Source of the DNA: Cryptomeria japonica
Lineage: Eukaryota > Streptophyta > Pinopsida > Cupressales > Cupressaceae
DNA: 64,000 nucleotides
Assembly (NCBI RefSeq): GCF_030272615.1
Contig: NC_081405.1
Span: forward strand, 606,489,677 to 606,553,676
Direction of reading: 5' to 3'
Numbering within the stretch: position 1 is the first letter of the stretch; every line of letters begins with the position of its first letter. Below the pieces are notes generated by a model. The model saw only the letters and a program-made list of their open reading frames with translations, was not told the DNA's origin and made no database searches. Positions 12,970-26,953 of this stretch are shown here, in pieces. Position numbers and translations under genes: made by a program.

Positions 12970-13005
12970 GGGTGAATTCACAAAGTTGGTTCCCACTTTT
13001 GCCAA
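12970..13005 (+). repeat. Left terminal inverted repeat
   Basis: GGGTGAATTCACAA, then GGTTCCCACTTTT and GCCAA. It pairs with the reverse complement of 23835-23872 with about five differences or gaps. Confidence 0.8.
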
Positions 13006-13045
13006 CGAAGGAATTTGGCGAAAGTGGAAAGTTCAATTTTCTAGG

Positions 13046-13173
13046 TGTTCGAGCGAAATAGGGGCCTTCGCTCGAACTACCCCTGGGAGTTTGAGCAAAC
13101 CACATTGCGGACCTGGGTTCGCTCGAACAGCGGGTGACTTTTGGGTTCGAGCGAACCCCCCCTTTGCTCAAAC
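13046..13173. repeat. Left subterminal palindrome cluster
   Basis: Six copies of a near-palindrome related to GTTCGAGCGAAC, in both orientations: 13047-13057, 13067-13077, 13089-13100, 13117-13128, 13145-13156, 13163-13173. Such clusters near both ends are typical transposase-binding sites in several DNA transposon groups. Confidence 0.8.
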
Positions 13174-13808
13174 CATTTTTCAGTTAGGATTTTTTTAAAC
13201 ATTTATAAATAGAAAAAGTGACAGTTAAAGGGTCATTATCAAAGTTGTCTTTTTATGTCTGGTGGTGGTTGGATCAAACTAGTCGTCAGCATCACGTGAC
13301 CGAGCTTTGTCTGCAGCAGCTAGCATCTTTCATATTTCAGTTTTCGACCTTTATTATATCAGGTGCACAAAATAACCCTTTGTTTGGTTTAATAATGTCT
13401 TTTTTTATTAAATTAATAAATAATTTGTTTGTTAATTTATTTTTTTAATTAAATAATTGTATATAGTTATTGTTTTTCAACATTTTAGAAAAATGTGATA
13501 ATTTATTGTTTTTCATTATTTTAGAAAAATGTTTGATAATTTAATGTTTTGACTGAAATGTGTCAATTTGTTTTTAAAATTACATAATTGTATATATGTA
13601 TATTTTTTTCAACATTTTAAAAAATTGTTATGAAAAACATAGAAAACTAAGGTAGTAAATCAGAACTTAGAAAAACATTAGCAAAAAAAGAAAATTAGAA
13701 AAATGTCACAAACGTAAATATAATAAATTAAACATTAGAAAAATTAATAAATTTTAATTTAAATAAACATTAGAAAATTTAGATAACAAATTTAAATAAA
13801 TTAGACAA
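13174..13808. other. AT-rich segment inside the transposon, no gene seen
   Basis: Very T/A-rich with loose repeats of 'CATTTTAGAAAAATGT' type. No coding character. Confidence 0.5.
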
Positions 13809-13809
13809 A

Positions 13810-15180
13810 ATAAATCCTCTACAATGTGACCCATTTTCACATCCTATTACATGCACAACATGACCCCTTAAGACCACATATGCCCTGATGATACTATGCA
13901 TTCCCTTAGGAGGTCATAGAGGATCACATATAACATAATAGTGTACATATGACATTCCCTTTAGGATCAGATAGTGTCCTAAGGGGTCATACGTGGTCCT
14001 AAGGGGTCACACATGCATGACCCCTTAGAACCGCATATGACCCCTTATAAAATTGTAGTGTGAACAACATACCCCTTAGTCCGTCAAATAGTGTCTTAAC
14101 ACATGTGTGACCCATTAGAACCGCATATGACCCTTTATAAAATCCTAGTGTGAATGACATACCCCTTAGTCCATCACATAGTGTCTTAAGGGGTCGTATG
14201 TGATCCTAAGGGGTCACGCATGCATTAACACATGTGTGACCCCTTAGTAGGTCACATAGGACCCCTTATAACATCCTACTGTACATATAACATTCCCCTT
14301 AGGATCACATATGACATTCCTACTGTACATATGACATTCCCCTTATAACATCCTACTGTACATATGACATTCCTACTGTACATATGACATTTCCTATGTG
14401 TCCTAAGGGGTCATATGTGGTCTTGATGGGTCACGCATGTGTTATAACACATGTGTGACCCCTTAGTAGGTCACATATGACCCCTTATAACATCCTACTA
14501 TACATATGACATTCCCCTTAGGATCATATAGTGTCCTAAGGGGTCATAGTGGTCCTGACCCATTAGAACCGCATATGACCCCTTATAAAATCCTAGTGTG
14601 AATGACATACCCCTTAGTTCATCACATAGTGTCTTAGGGGGTCATATGTGGTCTTGAGGGGTCACGCATGTGTTATAACACATGTGTGACCCCTTAGTAG
14701 GTCACATATGACCCCTTATAACATCCTACTATACATATGACATTCCCCTTAGGATCATATAGTGTCCTAAGGGGTCATATGTGGTCCTGACCCATTAGAA
14801 CCGCATATGACCCCTTATAAAATCCTAGTGTGAACGACATACCCCTTAGTTCATCACATAGTGTCTTAAGGGGTCGTATGTGGTCCTAAGGGGTCATGCA
14901 TGAATTGACACATGCGTGTCCCCTTAGTAGGTCACATATGACCCCTTATAACATCCTACTGTATATATGACATTTCCTATGTGTCCTAAGAGGTCATATG
15001 ACCCCTTATAACATCCTACTATACATATGACTTTCCCCTTAGGATCATATAGTGTCCTAACATATGCATGACCCCTTAGAACCGCATATGACCCCTTATA
15101 AAATCCTAGTGTGAACGACATACCCCTTAGTCCATCACATGGTGTCTTAAGGGGTCGTATGATATTCCCGTTAAGATCAC
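13810..15180. repeat. Tandem array, period ~230 bp, built on AAGGGGTCATA units
   Basis: Sub-units such as ATGACCCCTTATAA and CCTAAGGGGTCATATGTGG recur in both orientations. The landmark CATGTGTGACCCCTTAGTAGG starts at 14231, 14450, 14681 and (variant) 14911, a period of 219-231 bp. Earlier copies at 13810-14230 are less regular. The array lies between the left end and gene B and contains no ORF of interest. Confidence 0.85.
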
Positions 15181-15389
15181 ATATTGCAGATTTAATACTT
15201 TTATAATCATATTGGCCCAAATATAATCATATCCAGGCCCAAATGTTATATATCATGTTCTTGAATTTTTTATGTATGTCAAAGATTTAAATATACATGT
15301 GTTAGATCTCTCTATCTCTTTGAAATATATGTTATCTCTCTCTCTCACTAAAATATTTGAAATTTTTACATGTATTTTTGAAAATGAAA

Positions 15390-15537
<148 letters not shown>

Positions 15538-15578
15538 CTTACATATTTATTTTAACTTTATGACATGTACCTAGATAG

Positions 15579-17562
15579 ATGGCATCCCAGGATATACCTT
15601 CGCAGGCTCATGATCAGGATCCACCAACGCAGGCTCTACATCAGGAGCCACACATTGATGATGTTGATCCTCCATAGTAGGATCCTCCACAGTAGGATCC
15701 CCCCTTGCTCGACATTGCTACTATTTTTCAGTATAGTGATCAAGATTTGCATAGGTTGAGGTCCTATTAGATGACCCTCGTACTAATGGCGTGTACAAGA
15801 GTACATGCACGTCCATTTTTGATAGTTTGTGGACACTGAGGGACCGCTTAGTTTCTCATACCTTATTCTCACCTGAGGTTATAGAGGATATATATAAATA
15901 GTTGAGGAGTGAGGTGAGGGGTCCTCATTCTTTTGTTGAAGTGGTGGGGGTGGTCTCGAAGGAGACCATCAAGGAGAGATGCTTTCCACAATATCAGGAG
16001 AAGAGTAAGGTGAGGAGATATCAGGTTACCAGATGTATCGACCCACAGGTTGCATCACTAATTTACCCATGCTTCTTAGTTGCCCATGGTCATTATCCTA
16101 ATAACGACCAGATACCATTATACTTTGCACAGCAGGTATATGTTGAGGTTCATTGTCAGATGAAACCAAACTACCTTGATATTCCAGGATATTATGGACA
16201 GGGGAGGGACAGGATTGCTGATAGAGATACATATTGTAGGCATGATAGAGCTCTGCCTAGACATAGGGACCTTGTTGGCTAGAGATTTCCTATAGTAGTC
16301 CCAGCCATGGCACCCATAATGGATCACATTGTGATTGCTTCTCAGAGAGAAGCAATTGATAGGATTGGATAGATTGCATCAGCAGCAGCCACCATATCTT
16401 CTGACAGGGTGGGTAGATATATGATGACTCGATCACGTTCGTGATCATCCACAGATCATGCATCTTCTAGTCATAGGGTGGCTTCAAATTCAAATGATCG
16501 GTATATTCCTGCTGGCATCCCCTCCCCAGATGAGGTAGTAGCTATAGTCGGAGGTAGTAGACATGTATAGATGTCACAGTATTTAGCCGAGGACCTACTA
16601 CATGCTTATAGTTTTATTTCATCTTGACTTGGGATACCATTGGCTGATGTTAGAGAGGAGATTCTCAAAGTTGGTCAAGCTATAGTGGGATCGACACATA
16701 CCCTGAGGTAGTCACAGCAATCTCGTCACTCTACGCATGCTCCAGGTACTGACCCACCTATAGATCACTTTGTTGCTGCAAAGGAGGATCTACAATCTGA
16801 TCAAGTCCATATCACAGATGAGGGCCGCTTGGATTCATTTGAGGAGGAGATACAAGTTGTTCAGGTCCATATCACAGATGAGGGTTTGGACTCATTTGAG
16901 GATCAACTGAGAGATTTGAGCCATACTGGATTTATGGACATGCTACTACAGTCAGACACTTCATCCACGATGCTGACTCATCTAGTTAGCCCCTTGCACT
17001 CCTGAGTGATACGTACAGCTAGAGAGAGATATGCAGGCACGAGTGATGTTGTTGATATGATCACGGGATAGGATCAGACTATACAACCTACTCTAGTTGA
17101 TACACAGGTATGTACATGTACATGTGTGTTTAAATTTTTAGAAGATATGTATACATGTTGCAAATTTGTAGGATAAATCTATATATATAGATCATGTTTA
17201 ATAAATAATCTAGAGTTCTAAGTTTTAATTTGTAGATCATTTAAATTGATCGTGGACTAATCCTTAAATTGGCAGTTAGCTCATGTCACTCCTTCCTTGA
17301 ACTCTGAGTGTGTGCGTAGGAGAGATTCTTTAGATGATGTTAGTGTACAGGTTAGTTATGGTTTTTGGTACATATATGTACATGTATGTATACATGCATG
17401 TTACAATTTATATTTAAATTTTTATTTAACTCTACTTGGATTTGATGTACATGCACGTCTAGAGAGACAGATATATTATATTTAATATTTAAATAAATTC
17501 TACTTTTGCAGGTTTCCCCCTCAGATGGTCGCTCAGTTTGTAGCCGACATGATCCCTGTTGA
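15579..17562 (+). pseudogene. Transposon gene B: unknown three-exon gene, heavily stopped
   Basis: Exon 1 runs 15579-17107 from ATG (MASQDIPSQAHDQDPP). Introns are 17108-17275 (GTATGT...GGCAG) and 17351-17511 (GTTAGT...TTGCAG). Exon 2 is 17276-17350 and exon 3 ends at TGA 17560. Both splices are phase 0 and keep the frame. A one-base slip near 15768 separates a Gln/Pro-rich start (QQDPP repeats) from the body. Stops: TAG at 15675, 15678, 15693, 15899, 16280, 16370, 16568, 16709 and 17069; TGA at 16442, 16625 and 17003; no TAA. A direct duplication of VHITDEG..DSFE lies at about 16807-16905. I do not recognise the product. A two-gene layout recalls transposons that encode an accessory DNA-binding protein, which is inference. 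Confidence 0.55.
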
Positions 17563-18582
17563 TTTGATCCATACTTTATAGCTCATTTACATTTATCTTT
17601 TTATAGACTTTCATATTATATATATTCATGCACGTACATGGAGTTTAGACTAAATTATACTTTATACCTGGTTTGTGTTTGATCAGATTATACATGTTTG
17701 ATTATATTAGATTTATACATGTTTGATTAGATTAGATTTATACATGTTTGATTATATTAGATTTATACATGTTTGAGTATATTAGATTTAAATACATGTT
17801 TGATTAGATTGTATATTTCACATGCATGTACAATGAAGTTTAGACTAGATTATACTTTATATCTCCGTTGTGTTTGATCGGATTATATATATTTCCACTG
17901 CATCATGTGATATGAAGTTTAGACTAGAGATTATATATATTTCATGCACATGTACGTGTTAGATTATATATTTCATGTGCACATGTACATACATGTTAGA
18001 TTATATATGTACTTTATGTTCGATGGACTGGACTGGATTATATATATATATCACGTGCACGTGTTAGAAATACAAGTAGATATGCATTAAAATTTAAAAG
18101 AACATGTTCAAACAAAAGAGTATGTATGAAATGAACAAACTAAACTTAATAGGTCATGTATTGAATAGTTCACATGGTATGTGAGCTTCTAGGTATGTAT
18201 ATTGTAGTTAAATAGTTGACAACATGTACATGTCCTAATTACATTTATGTCCTAATTCCATATTATATCAATTTTACAAATGTACATATTACATTCTAAT
18301 TTAAATATGCATTTTTTAGTTAAATTATTTTAACTAGTGGTCCTTACAAATTAGATGCATTTAGAATTAGATACAGTACCTTATACATACAAATTAAACA
18401 TGTACATGTACTTGAATTAACTTTGAATACATCCTAATTTGATATAATGTATTTAAACTTAAAATATATTTATCCTTTAGTTTCAAAACAAGTTAAGAGA
18501 TCTAGAATTTATCTTGAGTATTAATTCAATTCATGTGGGCTGAACCACATGTGTACTTTGGATTACTAAATATATATATAGT
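17563..18582. other. AT-rich spacer between the two convergent transposon genes
   Basis: Contains about five loose copies of 'TACATGTTTGATTAGATTAGATTTA' near 17683-17810 and many ACATGTAC palindromes. It should hold the 3' ends and terminators of both genes; none can be pinned down. Confidence 0.5.
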
Positions 18583-21500
18583 TCATACCACATCAAGTGG
18601 TTCAGAATGCTCTTCAATAACACTTAATATTTTGTCATGATCTTCACTATCTAGTCTCCACTTTTGAGACCGCCCTCGACATGGAACTGTTTGAAGAATT
18701 AGGCCAACAACAGTGACCAAGTGACTATACTGATATACCTTGTTGTCAATTTGGTATTCAGTTAAATGAATCCCATGTTGAACAATTTTAACTTGTTTGA
18801 AATATGTCCCTTGCACTACAACTGATCCTGCATGTACATGTATATAAGAAACGTGAGAAATTTAAAATTTCCACGTAAGCAATTTGTACATGTACATATT
18901 CAAATCAGAACTCAAACCTGTGGGAAATGACATTCCATCACTCATCTCAGATTTCGATAACTTCTTTCTCTCTTCTATGCAACGCAATAAATAATAACTA
19001 ACACCTTCTATATTTCCATCTTCTGCTATGACTACAAAAATATCTCCTGCAATTTGACACAAGAAATAAATTCTAAGTTATATGTCATTTTTAGGAAATA
19101 TTTACATGTGTATGTCATGTATGTACCTTTTTTAATCAATCCTGAAATATGATCATAATCACCAGAAATCAAAGGAATGTCTTCAAAGTTTTCACCCTTA
19201 TTTGAATCATCGTATGTGTCAGAAACATCTAGTGGCACCATTTTCCATTCACTAACATATCCAAGCTCTTGGTTCTTGCAATCAACATAGTTTTTGAAAA
19301 TGCATTCAGAACAAAAACATGAATAATCCCTAGTGTATAATGTCTATGGGTGATTATCTGTACTCATGACACAATGCAAAGATCTTGTTCTCTCCACGCT
19401 CTTGCATCCATGCATTGATTTTCTATCCACATCTGCAAAATGTACATGTGTACAAGAATGTACATGTAGATCAAGTTGTTAAATTGAAATATTTGAACTA
19501 GGAACATTTTTTTTTAAATTAAATAAAATACTAAAAGAGAACATGTACCGGTTATCTCCCAAAACACTCTATATGGAATGGGTCTGTATGTTCTTGATGA
19601 TGATTCCCCAGGATAATTAGGTTGCTCAAAGTGTTTCTCACACCATTCAAAAACATCATGTGCATCTTCTATAGTTCTCTTGTGTACTTTATTCGATGCT
19701 TTCTTAGAGCGCGTTTGATACAAGATCCTGCACCATCATGTTCACCCTTTCCATGACCACTCTCAAAAAAACTTCAAACATGTGGTATTTTGTCATTTTG
19801 ATGATATCTACATAGTGCATAAAATGGCCTCGAAGATTTGAATTGTGTCGCACATCCATCAGACCAAACAAAATGTTTAACTATTGTTATGCCTCTATCT
19901 TTCAAATATTCAAAAAACTTCTTAAAGCAATATTGTACAAAAAGAGTGTCATGCTCCTTATCATCACTGATATAGAAGTGGTACTCTTTCTTAATGACAT
20001 GATTTTCAAATGTACTATCAACACCATCCAAATTCATCTGTGCATGTCGATAACACACATGCACCAAAATAGTGATTTGCTTTGAAAAGTAATACTCTGA
20101 TTGAATCTCTTTTTGATGTGCAAAAGAATAATTCTCTACGAAGTCAACTACAGATAGAATAGTTCCAAGTGGGAAAGTGTCTCTTAATCTTTTAAATTAT
20201 TCTTCTTGCCACTTGGCAAAAAAACCATGGCATATGTATGGTTTTATCAACTTACGAAAATTTTCCATAAATGTTCCAATAGGTATTTGCTCTTCTACAT
20301 AATCTAGCCTAGTAGATTCCTTTCCAAATTTTGTTTCAAATTTTTTGTACTTGTAACTCTTGCAATTTACCATCTTCCTCATGTCAGTATCTTCATCTCT
20401 CAAAGGCAATTTAGCCAAGTCCCCGCATGTTCCACAAATTCCTCTTATGCAATTTATTTGACCGGTTGCATTATCATCTGATTTATCACATAAGATGGAT
20501 GCTATGAATTGACTTGTTCGTTTAGGAGGAGCATTTTCAAAACCATCACTATCTTCTCTAATCTTTCGAAACACCTAATAGTACAAGTCAAATTCGATGT
20601 GATAATGACAACAACAAGTTTCGAAAACTTTGTTTAACTTCACATGATATGGCCTTAACTATTCAAACATGGTTTGTCCAATCTTTATATGAGGGTTTGT
20701 TTTAGTAAACAATACATACAATTCATGTTTTGTTGTGTCTATCCAATGTTTTACATGGAGATCATAATGATCATGACCAATCCTTTGCTTGATAACATCT
20801 CTACTATTTGATGAAGGACGAGTATTATCATTCCAAAAACTTGTCACAAAGTTCCTAACAACATCTTCAATTCTATCAGAACGAGGAGCTCTACACATAA
20901 TTGCCCAATTCCCTTCTGAGGTAGTATCATCCAAAATCTTTCTCCTTTTAACATATTTAGATATTGTCCTTCTACTAAAACCAAACTTAGATGACAGTGA
21001 AGAGATTTGTCTTTTTTTAGGCAATCTTTCATTTACTAAAGATGTCAACATCACTCTTCTTGAAATGGTCTTATCTAGTTTTCGAGATTTTTTACCAATG
21101 TTCACCAAACCTTTCTTAACATTATCAACAATAGATTTTTGTAGCTGAGAAGTTTTCCTCTTTTGACTTGTTGTATCTATACCCAACAATTTCATTGGAT
21201 TTATTAAGTCTTTATGAGTAAGTACAATTGATAACAATTGAGCTCTTTCTAGTGTAGTATCAAGATTGTTGAAATGAGACATTATTTCTTTTCCACTTTT
21301 ATTCATTGACCTCCTTTTAGTATGTCTAGGTTCTTCACTGAGACGTTTCAACTCATCCACATCCATTTCAAGTAAATGATCTAAATTTATATAAGAAATA
21401 TTTCTCTTCACCTGTTTAGCTAGATCCATAATATGCTCATCCATATCAGTGGTAGGAGGTAAGGAGCCTGACCCCTCTCCTTCAAAGGTCTCCATTGGTT

Positions 21501-22734
21501 CAACTTGGACAATCTCCTCCCTATGTTCATCAACTATATTGTGTTCTTCAATAGGTTCATTTGCCTTAACTCTCGCTTCAGAACTCCCTTCTTCTCGAGC
21601 TCGTTCTGCACATAATTTAAGAGTTTGTGTAAGATTCTTGAATTAATCAGAGATTATTCAATTAGGTTTAAGAATAGGGGTGAATTTGGCTTAAAGCTTT
21701 ACATGTTAAAATTAGCCCGTTCAATTTGGTTTATTAAATTTAATTACTTTCAGGACCTTATTGTTATAACTCTAATTAAATTACCTGTTTAGGTTTAAAG
21801 TTCAATCTCTAATTTTGAGCACTAATTTAAAACATAGAATAAAATTTTGATAAATTAGAAATTCTAATTTTGAAAATTAAAAGTACAAATATTTTGATGC
21901 ATGCATATGATAAAGGTGACCTCATATTAATTTGTTATGGACCATAATGTAGGTGGACTATAATTTGTCACATCTGCGTATATTTAAGACCTATTATTGC
22001 ATAATAGACCTCCTAATCTGAAATGTTTTTGCATGTACGTGAAGTCATATAAATAGTTCACCTAAATTATTCAACATGTTTAATAGACCTTATAAATTTA
22101 TGTCACATTTAAGACCTATAATCAATGTAATAGTCCTAATAGGCCTTATTATTAAAATCAATATGACCACGTATGAAAAAACATTTCATAATTAATATAC
22201 TTAACTCCCCTTAAGACAGATATATTATGTGATATTAAAGGACCTATCACATGAAATTACTTGTACATGTAGATTAAATATTCAATATATATAATTTAGA
22301 ACCTAGAAATTATGACATAATAGGTCTTATTAATTTTATGACTTAATAGGTCTTATCTATTATAAATGGACTTAATTATATAGGACAAAAATGCAATTAC
22401 ACAACAAGCAAGTTGATGGAATTTGAAATTTGCAAATACACATGTATTATCTCAAATTAATTATGCTTTCCAATTAAAACAAGATTATTTTTAATCCTAT
22501 TATTTCCAATTAATTTAATTAAGATTTTTTAAATTAATTTTCATTAAAAATATTAGATAAAAAATATTGAACTAATTAATTGTTACGTAATACATATTAA
22601 ATTAAATCGAAATAAAATTAAAAATACATACTTGCATCATGATATCTTTGTCTTCTTTGTTCTTGATATCTTTCTTCCATTTCAAGATAATAATTCCTTG
22701 AAGTCTTATTTTGCCTTCTCTTCTTGTTCCCCAT
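18583..22734 (-). pseudogene. DDE transposase, five exons (decayed)
   Basis: Model: exons 22734-22632, 21605-19549, 19432-19127, 19046-18918 and 18827-18583; all four introns are GT-AG and phases agree. About 947 codons. The N-terminus is basic (MGNKKRRQNK). A helix-turn-helix-like stretch is at about 21012-20938 (FGFSRRTISKYVKRRK). Cys/His motifs include CCCHYH and CIRGICGTCG. Catalytic candidates are Asp in VDFVENYSF (20143-20145), Asp in WSDGCATQFKS (19858-19860) and Glu in HGKGEHDGAG (19741-19743), spaced 94 and 38 residues apart. Cys-rich RDYSCFCSEC follows in exon 3. Breaks: TAG 20656, TAG 20575, TAA 20194, TGA 19771, TAG 19344, and a one-base loss near 19700. The motifs are seen; cutting and joining of DNA in the nucleus is inferred. 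Confidence 0.75.
21606..22631 (-). other. Intron 1 of the transposase gene (1026 bp)
   Basis: Minus strand GTATGT...TTATGTGCAG. Splicing joins ...HDA to KRARE in frame. The interior is AT-rich with no other feature. Confidence 0.6.
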
Positions 22735-22900
22735 TCTTTTACAAAAAACCTTCAAATTATTGCCCTCAAAATAATTTTCAAATGTCTTCTCTCATCCAAA
22801 AATGCGAATTATTTTAATCATTTGTGTGATAAAAAATGAAAAAAAATATGGACATTTATACGACTCCACAAATGAAAAAAAAAAAAAATGCGTCGGCCAG

Positions 22901-23069
22901 AGTTCGAACGAAACCCAACAGTTAAAAATGGTTGGGTTCGTTCGAACATGACCGTTACAAAAAAGTATGAGACAAAATAAAGCCCATTGGTTCGAGTGAA
23001 TAGGGGTTCACTCGAACCCCTTACGGTTCGAGTGAACCCAATTCGCTCGAAGTACTGCTCATTCGAACC
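22901..23069. repeat. Right subterminal palindrome cluster
   Basis: About seven copies at 22902-22912, 22936-22947, 22990-23000, 23006-23017, 23026-23037, 23042-23051 and 23059-23068. Most read GTTCGAGTGAAC or GTTCACTCGAAC, so CG in the left copies is often TG/CA here. Confidence 0.8.
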
Positions 23070-23834
23070 CTCCAATTAGAGGTTTCTCCCAAAAAATTTC
23101 AAAGTTGTGAAGAATTAATGACTTCGGATCTCTGGTTCAAAGCACAAATGAAATAATCTTGATAATCCAAAAATATTAGATGGTAGTACTTGGAGCAAGC
23201 TTTCCAACAAGTATAATTTTCTTATATTTTGAATTTATTATGTTCTTGTTTTTTTAATTTTATGGAAAATTGGTTTTTCACCGAACATGAACTTCTCTAT
23301 TCAACGCATTGGGAAAAATAAGAAACTAATTCAAAAAAATTCTAAAAAATATCTATGCCCCTGGTATTGATGTCTTCTTTCTAACAAAAAAAAAAATGAA
23401 ATTTGATTTATATAGAACAAGTTATGTGTTCAAACGTAAACCTATGTCTGAATTATGACTAGTCGGACTTCAAAACTTTATAAAATGAAAAATATTGAAC
23501 ATATCACTATAAAACCAAATTCAAGCCCTGGATATTGATGTTACAAACCAAAATTCGAAAGAATTGAGTTTTTATCATTTATAGAAAAAAAATTATGTGT
23601 TTCGGGAGGCACATCACTCTTTAAAAATTAGTTTGTTGTAAAAAACTATTTTTCGAGGGAGATGGAAAAAAATTTTAAAAATCCTTCAAAAAAAAAAAAT
23701 TTAAATGTATATAGAATCTACAAACAAAATTCTAGAAATCACTAATTTACATCATCTTCAAATTTTTAATAGTTTAAAGTTATAGTTCTCAGAAGTTGAA
23801 GATTATTTTAAAAATGTACATCTCAGTGTCAAAA
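23070..23834. other. AT-rich right subterminal region of the transposon
   Basis: No coding frame. Loosely repeated AT-rich lines follow the palindrome cluster up to the right inverted repeat. Confidence 0.5.
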
Positions 23835-23872
23835 TTGGCAAAAAAGTGGGAACCATTATTGTGAGTTCACCC
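23835..23872 (-). repeat. Right terminal inverted repeat
   Basis: Plus strand: TTGGCAAAAAAGTGGGAACC ... TTGTGAGTTCACCC, the inverted partner of 12970-13005. Confidence 0.8.
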
Positions 23873-23876
23873 ATAT

Positions 23877-26800
23877 CCAACAACTCACTCAAGGGCTTGA
23901 TGGTGTTAGGGTACACCATAGGGGTGCTACCTTCCATACAAGACCCTCATGAACATCCCTTGTTGCGTAAGGTGTTTAGCCTCCAAGAGATAGTCACCAC
24001 ACATAGGTAGGTAGTGGATCCTAGCTGTCTCATAGCCTCACATACCCCCATCCTCAAGGTTCCCTACGTCTACTTCCTCGTATACACTCAACCAAGACCA
24101 TCTCCTACATTCTTGGAGAGGAATTCACATTTCAACACAAGACCAACATATGAAAACAATAAGGATAAACCAGTTTAGCCACCAAGGTACAGAAGAATAA
24201 AGATAATAATCGTCAATTCCGACAGTAAGGCAAGAAAATAATTCAGGAATTGCAACATCAAATCAAGTAAGAACAAGATTGCAAGATCATGGCTAAACCT
24301 TCAAGGTTAAAATAAAATAAATTGTTGGCCCACAAGGAAATAAATAAATAATAAAAGAAAATCATAAGTGCACATTACATCACTATGTGACTAGCAGCTA
24401 GCCACCAACGAGGAAGGAAGGAACAATCATCTAGCTATCGTAGTAGCTCATCATGTGGTGGGGTCTAGTCACACATCCGCATGGAATGGTTGTGTGCACC
24501 TTGACATCACCCTGCATCACATTGTCACGCGGCATGGCTCTACCCTAAACCTATCAGTAGGCCGCATGGTAATATCTACTACATCCCACATCGTGTCTCA
24601 GCACGACATGGCAATACTCCAAGCGGAAAGGGCACGCAATGGACGTATCCCGCATGGCAGTGTACCTCACGGAAAAGGGCACATGTAGGTCACACCCCAC
24701 ATAGCGACGTTCCTCTCAGGATACTCGTCATAAGCCAAAGGTATACATGGCTAAGGTCTACCCACAAGTCTACCAACACTAGTCAATTGGCAGCTCATGT
24801 GAAAAATAGCATGCCTCTCATGAAGACAAGGCAAAAGATGCTCCAATAAATCCATCATTATGCTCAAGAACTATCATCTATATGCTTAAAAAAAAAGGAT
24901 AGGAATTAGGCTGGCACACATGAACCTTATACATCAGTTCATCACAAGGGGAAGTATTGAGTACACCTATAATACAGTTTCATTACAAAACTATATTTTT
25001 CCTTGGAATAGGGAAGCTAAAGTCGCTTCGCATCGACATTACTCGTATGTCGTTCCATACTTTTCAAGGAATGGTGACTTCTACTACTACCCCTTCACAT
25101 ACCGACTTATCAACAACCCATGGGTTGGCAATCAGTAAGGGAACAAATAATCAACATCACATAAATAGTATGGTTTCCCATACTCATAAGCAAACATATC
25201 CTCCATGGTTGATTACTTCACCATCCCACAGGTACACATAGCAAGCATGGGTTTCTTACAACACACAAGGTATAGCACCGTTATTGGTCTAGTCACATTT
25301 ACGGGGGTAATTTTAAATATGCTATCATCTACTCAAGAAGGGTTTAACCTATGCTTTCCACATGAATTCATTAAATAAAGTTTACTCTAGATACACGTAC
25401 CGAAATTCTTAACAATTCAATTTTACACAAGGAAATAACGTCATTCTGATATCTTTCTCAAATTCCACTAAGCATTTGCATTCACATTACTAACTATGCA
25501 ATTTTCTTTTCCAAAGTGAAAACTTTCCTCTTTCAATTAGAAGCCAAAAGAAAACATACAATTTCACATGCGTTATAAAAATTCTTCTTAAATCACTGCA
25601 TTCTTAGTAGCATTTCTAAAAAAAAACTTATGATCCTAGGCAAGGAGAAGGGGAAAGAGAGTTTGAAAATTAAACTATTTCCTACGAATACATAAGATCC
25701 ACAAGGTTACACTATATGCTCAGATATAAGTCTATCATTTTAGTTGCATGGTTTTCATTTCACTATATTTTAGGAGGATGCCAAAACAGCCTAACATGAC
25801 ATTTGCAATTATTATGGTTGCAATAGAATGTTCTAGTTTTCCAAACAAGAAATCAAGTCAAAAAATCTTTCTGTAATACAAGACCTCTTGAGAACACTCA
25901 CTATTCTAAATTTAATACGAAAACATATCAAAACCTACAACCTATCATTGAAAATCAAAATACGACAAAAAATTAAATGAGGAGCTATCAACTAAATGAT
26001 ACACATTTATGCATACACATCAAACAAGCTTTTCGTTAGCACTTTCTAAACATAATAAGGCAATTATCTATATCCAAAGGCAAGTTCAAAGGAGCATTGC
26101 TAAAAATAGGTCCTCAATCAAACTGGGTGAAGAAGCACATAACCAATCTTTCATGGAACATCTTAAGACACTCTCAAAGTTACTATAACATGTTCCCTTT
26201 TGATACTTCCTTTTACAACTAAAGCAGTTTCACAAAATCAACTATTCTCATATTAATGTACATTACTTAAGATAGAATTTAATTATGTTACTCCTACGAG
26301 ACACATGAAGTATTCCTTAATGTAAACATACAATTTTTTCTCAATAAACAATATTAACTTCCAAACCCAAAGCCCTTTATAATCTAAATACACATAAGCA
26401 TTGTAAGGCTCACACAAGGGCTCAAGAAGTCACAGCCTTCTCTCGCAAAGAGAAAACTCAAATAAGAGATAATTACACATATCAAAATTGTTTTACTTTC
26501 TAGAGAGAGAGATAGGAGGAAGGGTGATAATTATTCAATTTACTACATAATAAGCATTTAATATTGGTCATACCAGTCCCTCAAGTGGACAACACTAAGA
26601 TAGATCATAACCATAACAAGCACATTTCATACTTTTAGATGCAAGACAACACTAACCAATCCAAGTGGACTAATCAAAAGAGTAAAACAAATCAAGAACG
26701 AAGGTACATACGACTCTATTTCAAAATATGATAAATCATAGACCAAGACCTCAATAAGCAGACAAAACACATACAATCACTCCCAAGCACCCACGTCAAG

Positions 26801-26953
26801 AAATTGAAAACAAGGTGTGAACACACATGTTACACCCCAGATAAGTTTTGTTCAATCACACACCTACAAAAGGGAGGACAAGCATACACATAAGGTTGAT
26901 ACACCACACACCAACTAAGGGCACAAGCAAAACCAGAGATCCCAGTGTTGCAA
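23877..26953. other. LARD internal region, 5' part (non-coding)
   Basis: About 3.1 kb between the DNA transposon and the primer-binding site. The short frames near 24455-25240 and 26830-27021 have no domain character and lie in low-complexity CA/AT-rich sequence. I see no gag remnant. Confidence 0.6.

Noticed and set aside
13810-15180. CRISPR-like array
   Set aside because: Repeats are contiguous and inverted without unique spacers, in plant nuclear DNA; it is a tandem satellite-type array.
15768-15770. TAG at 15768 counted as a deamination stop in gene B
   Set aside because: It lies at the proposed frameshift and uses a base shared with the next frame, so it is not a clear CAG replacement.
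24455-25241. Three plus-strand frames in the LARD interior
   Set aside because: No domain, low complexity, and overlapping in different frames; the LARD interior is otherwise non-coding.
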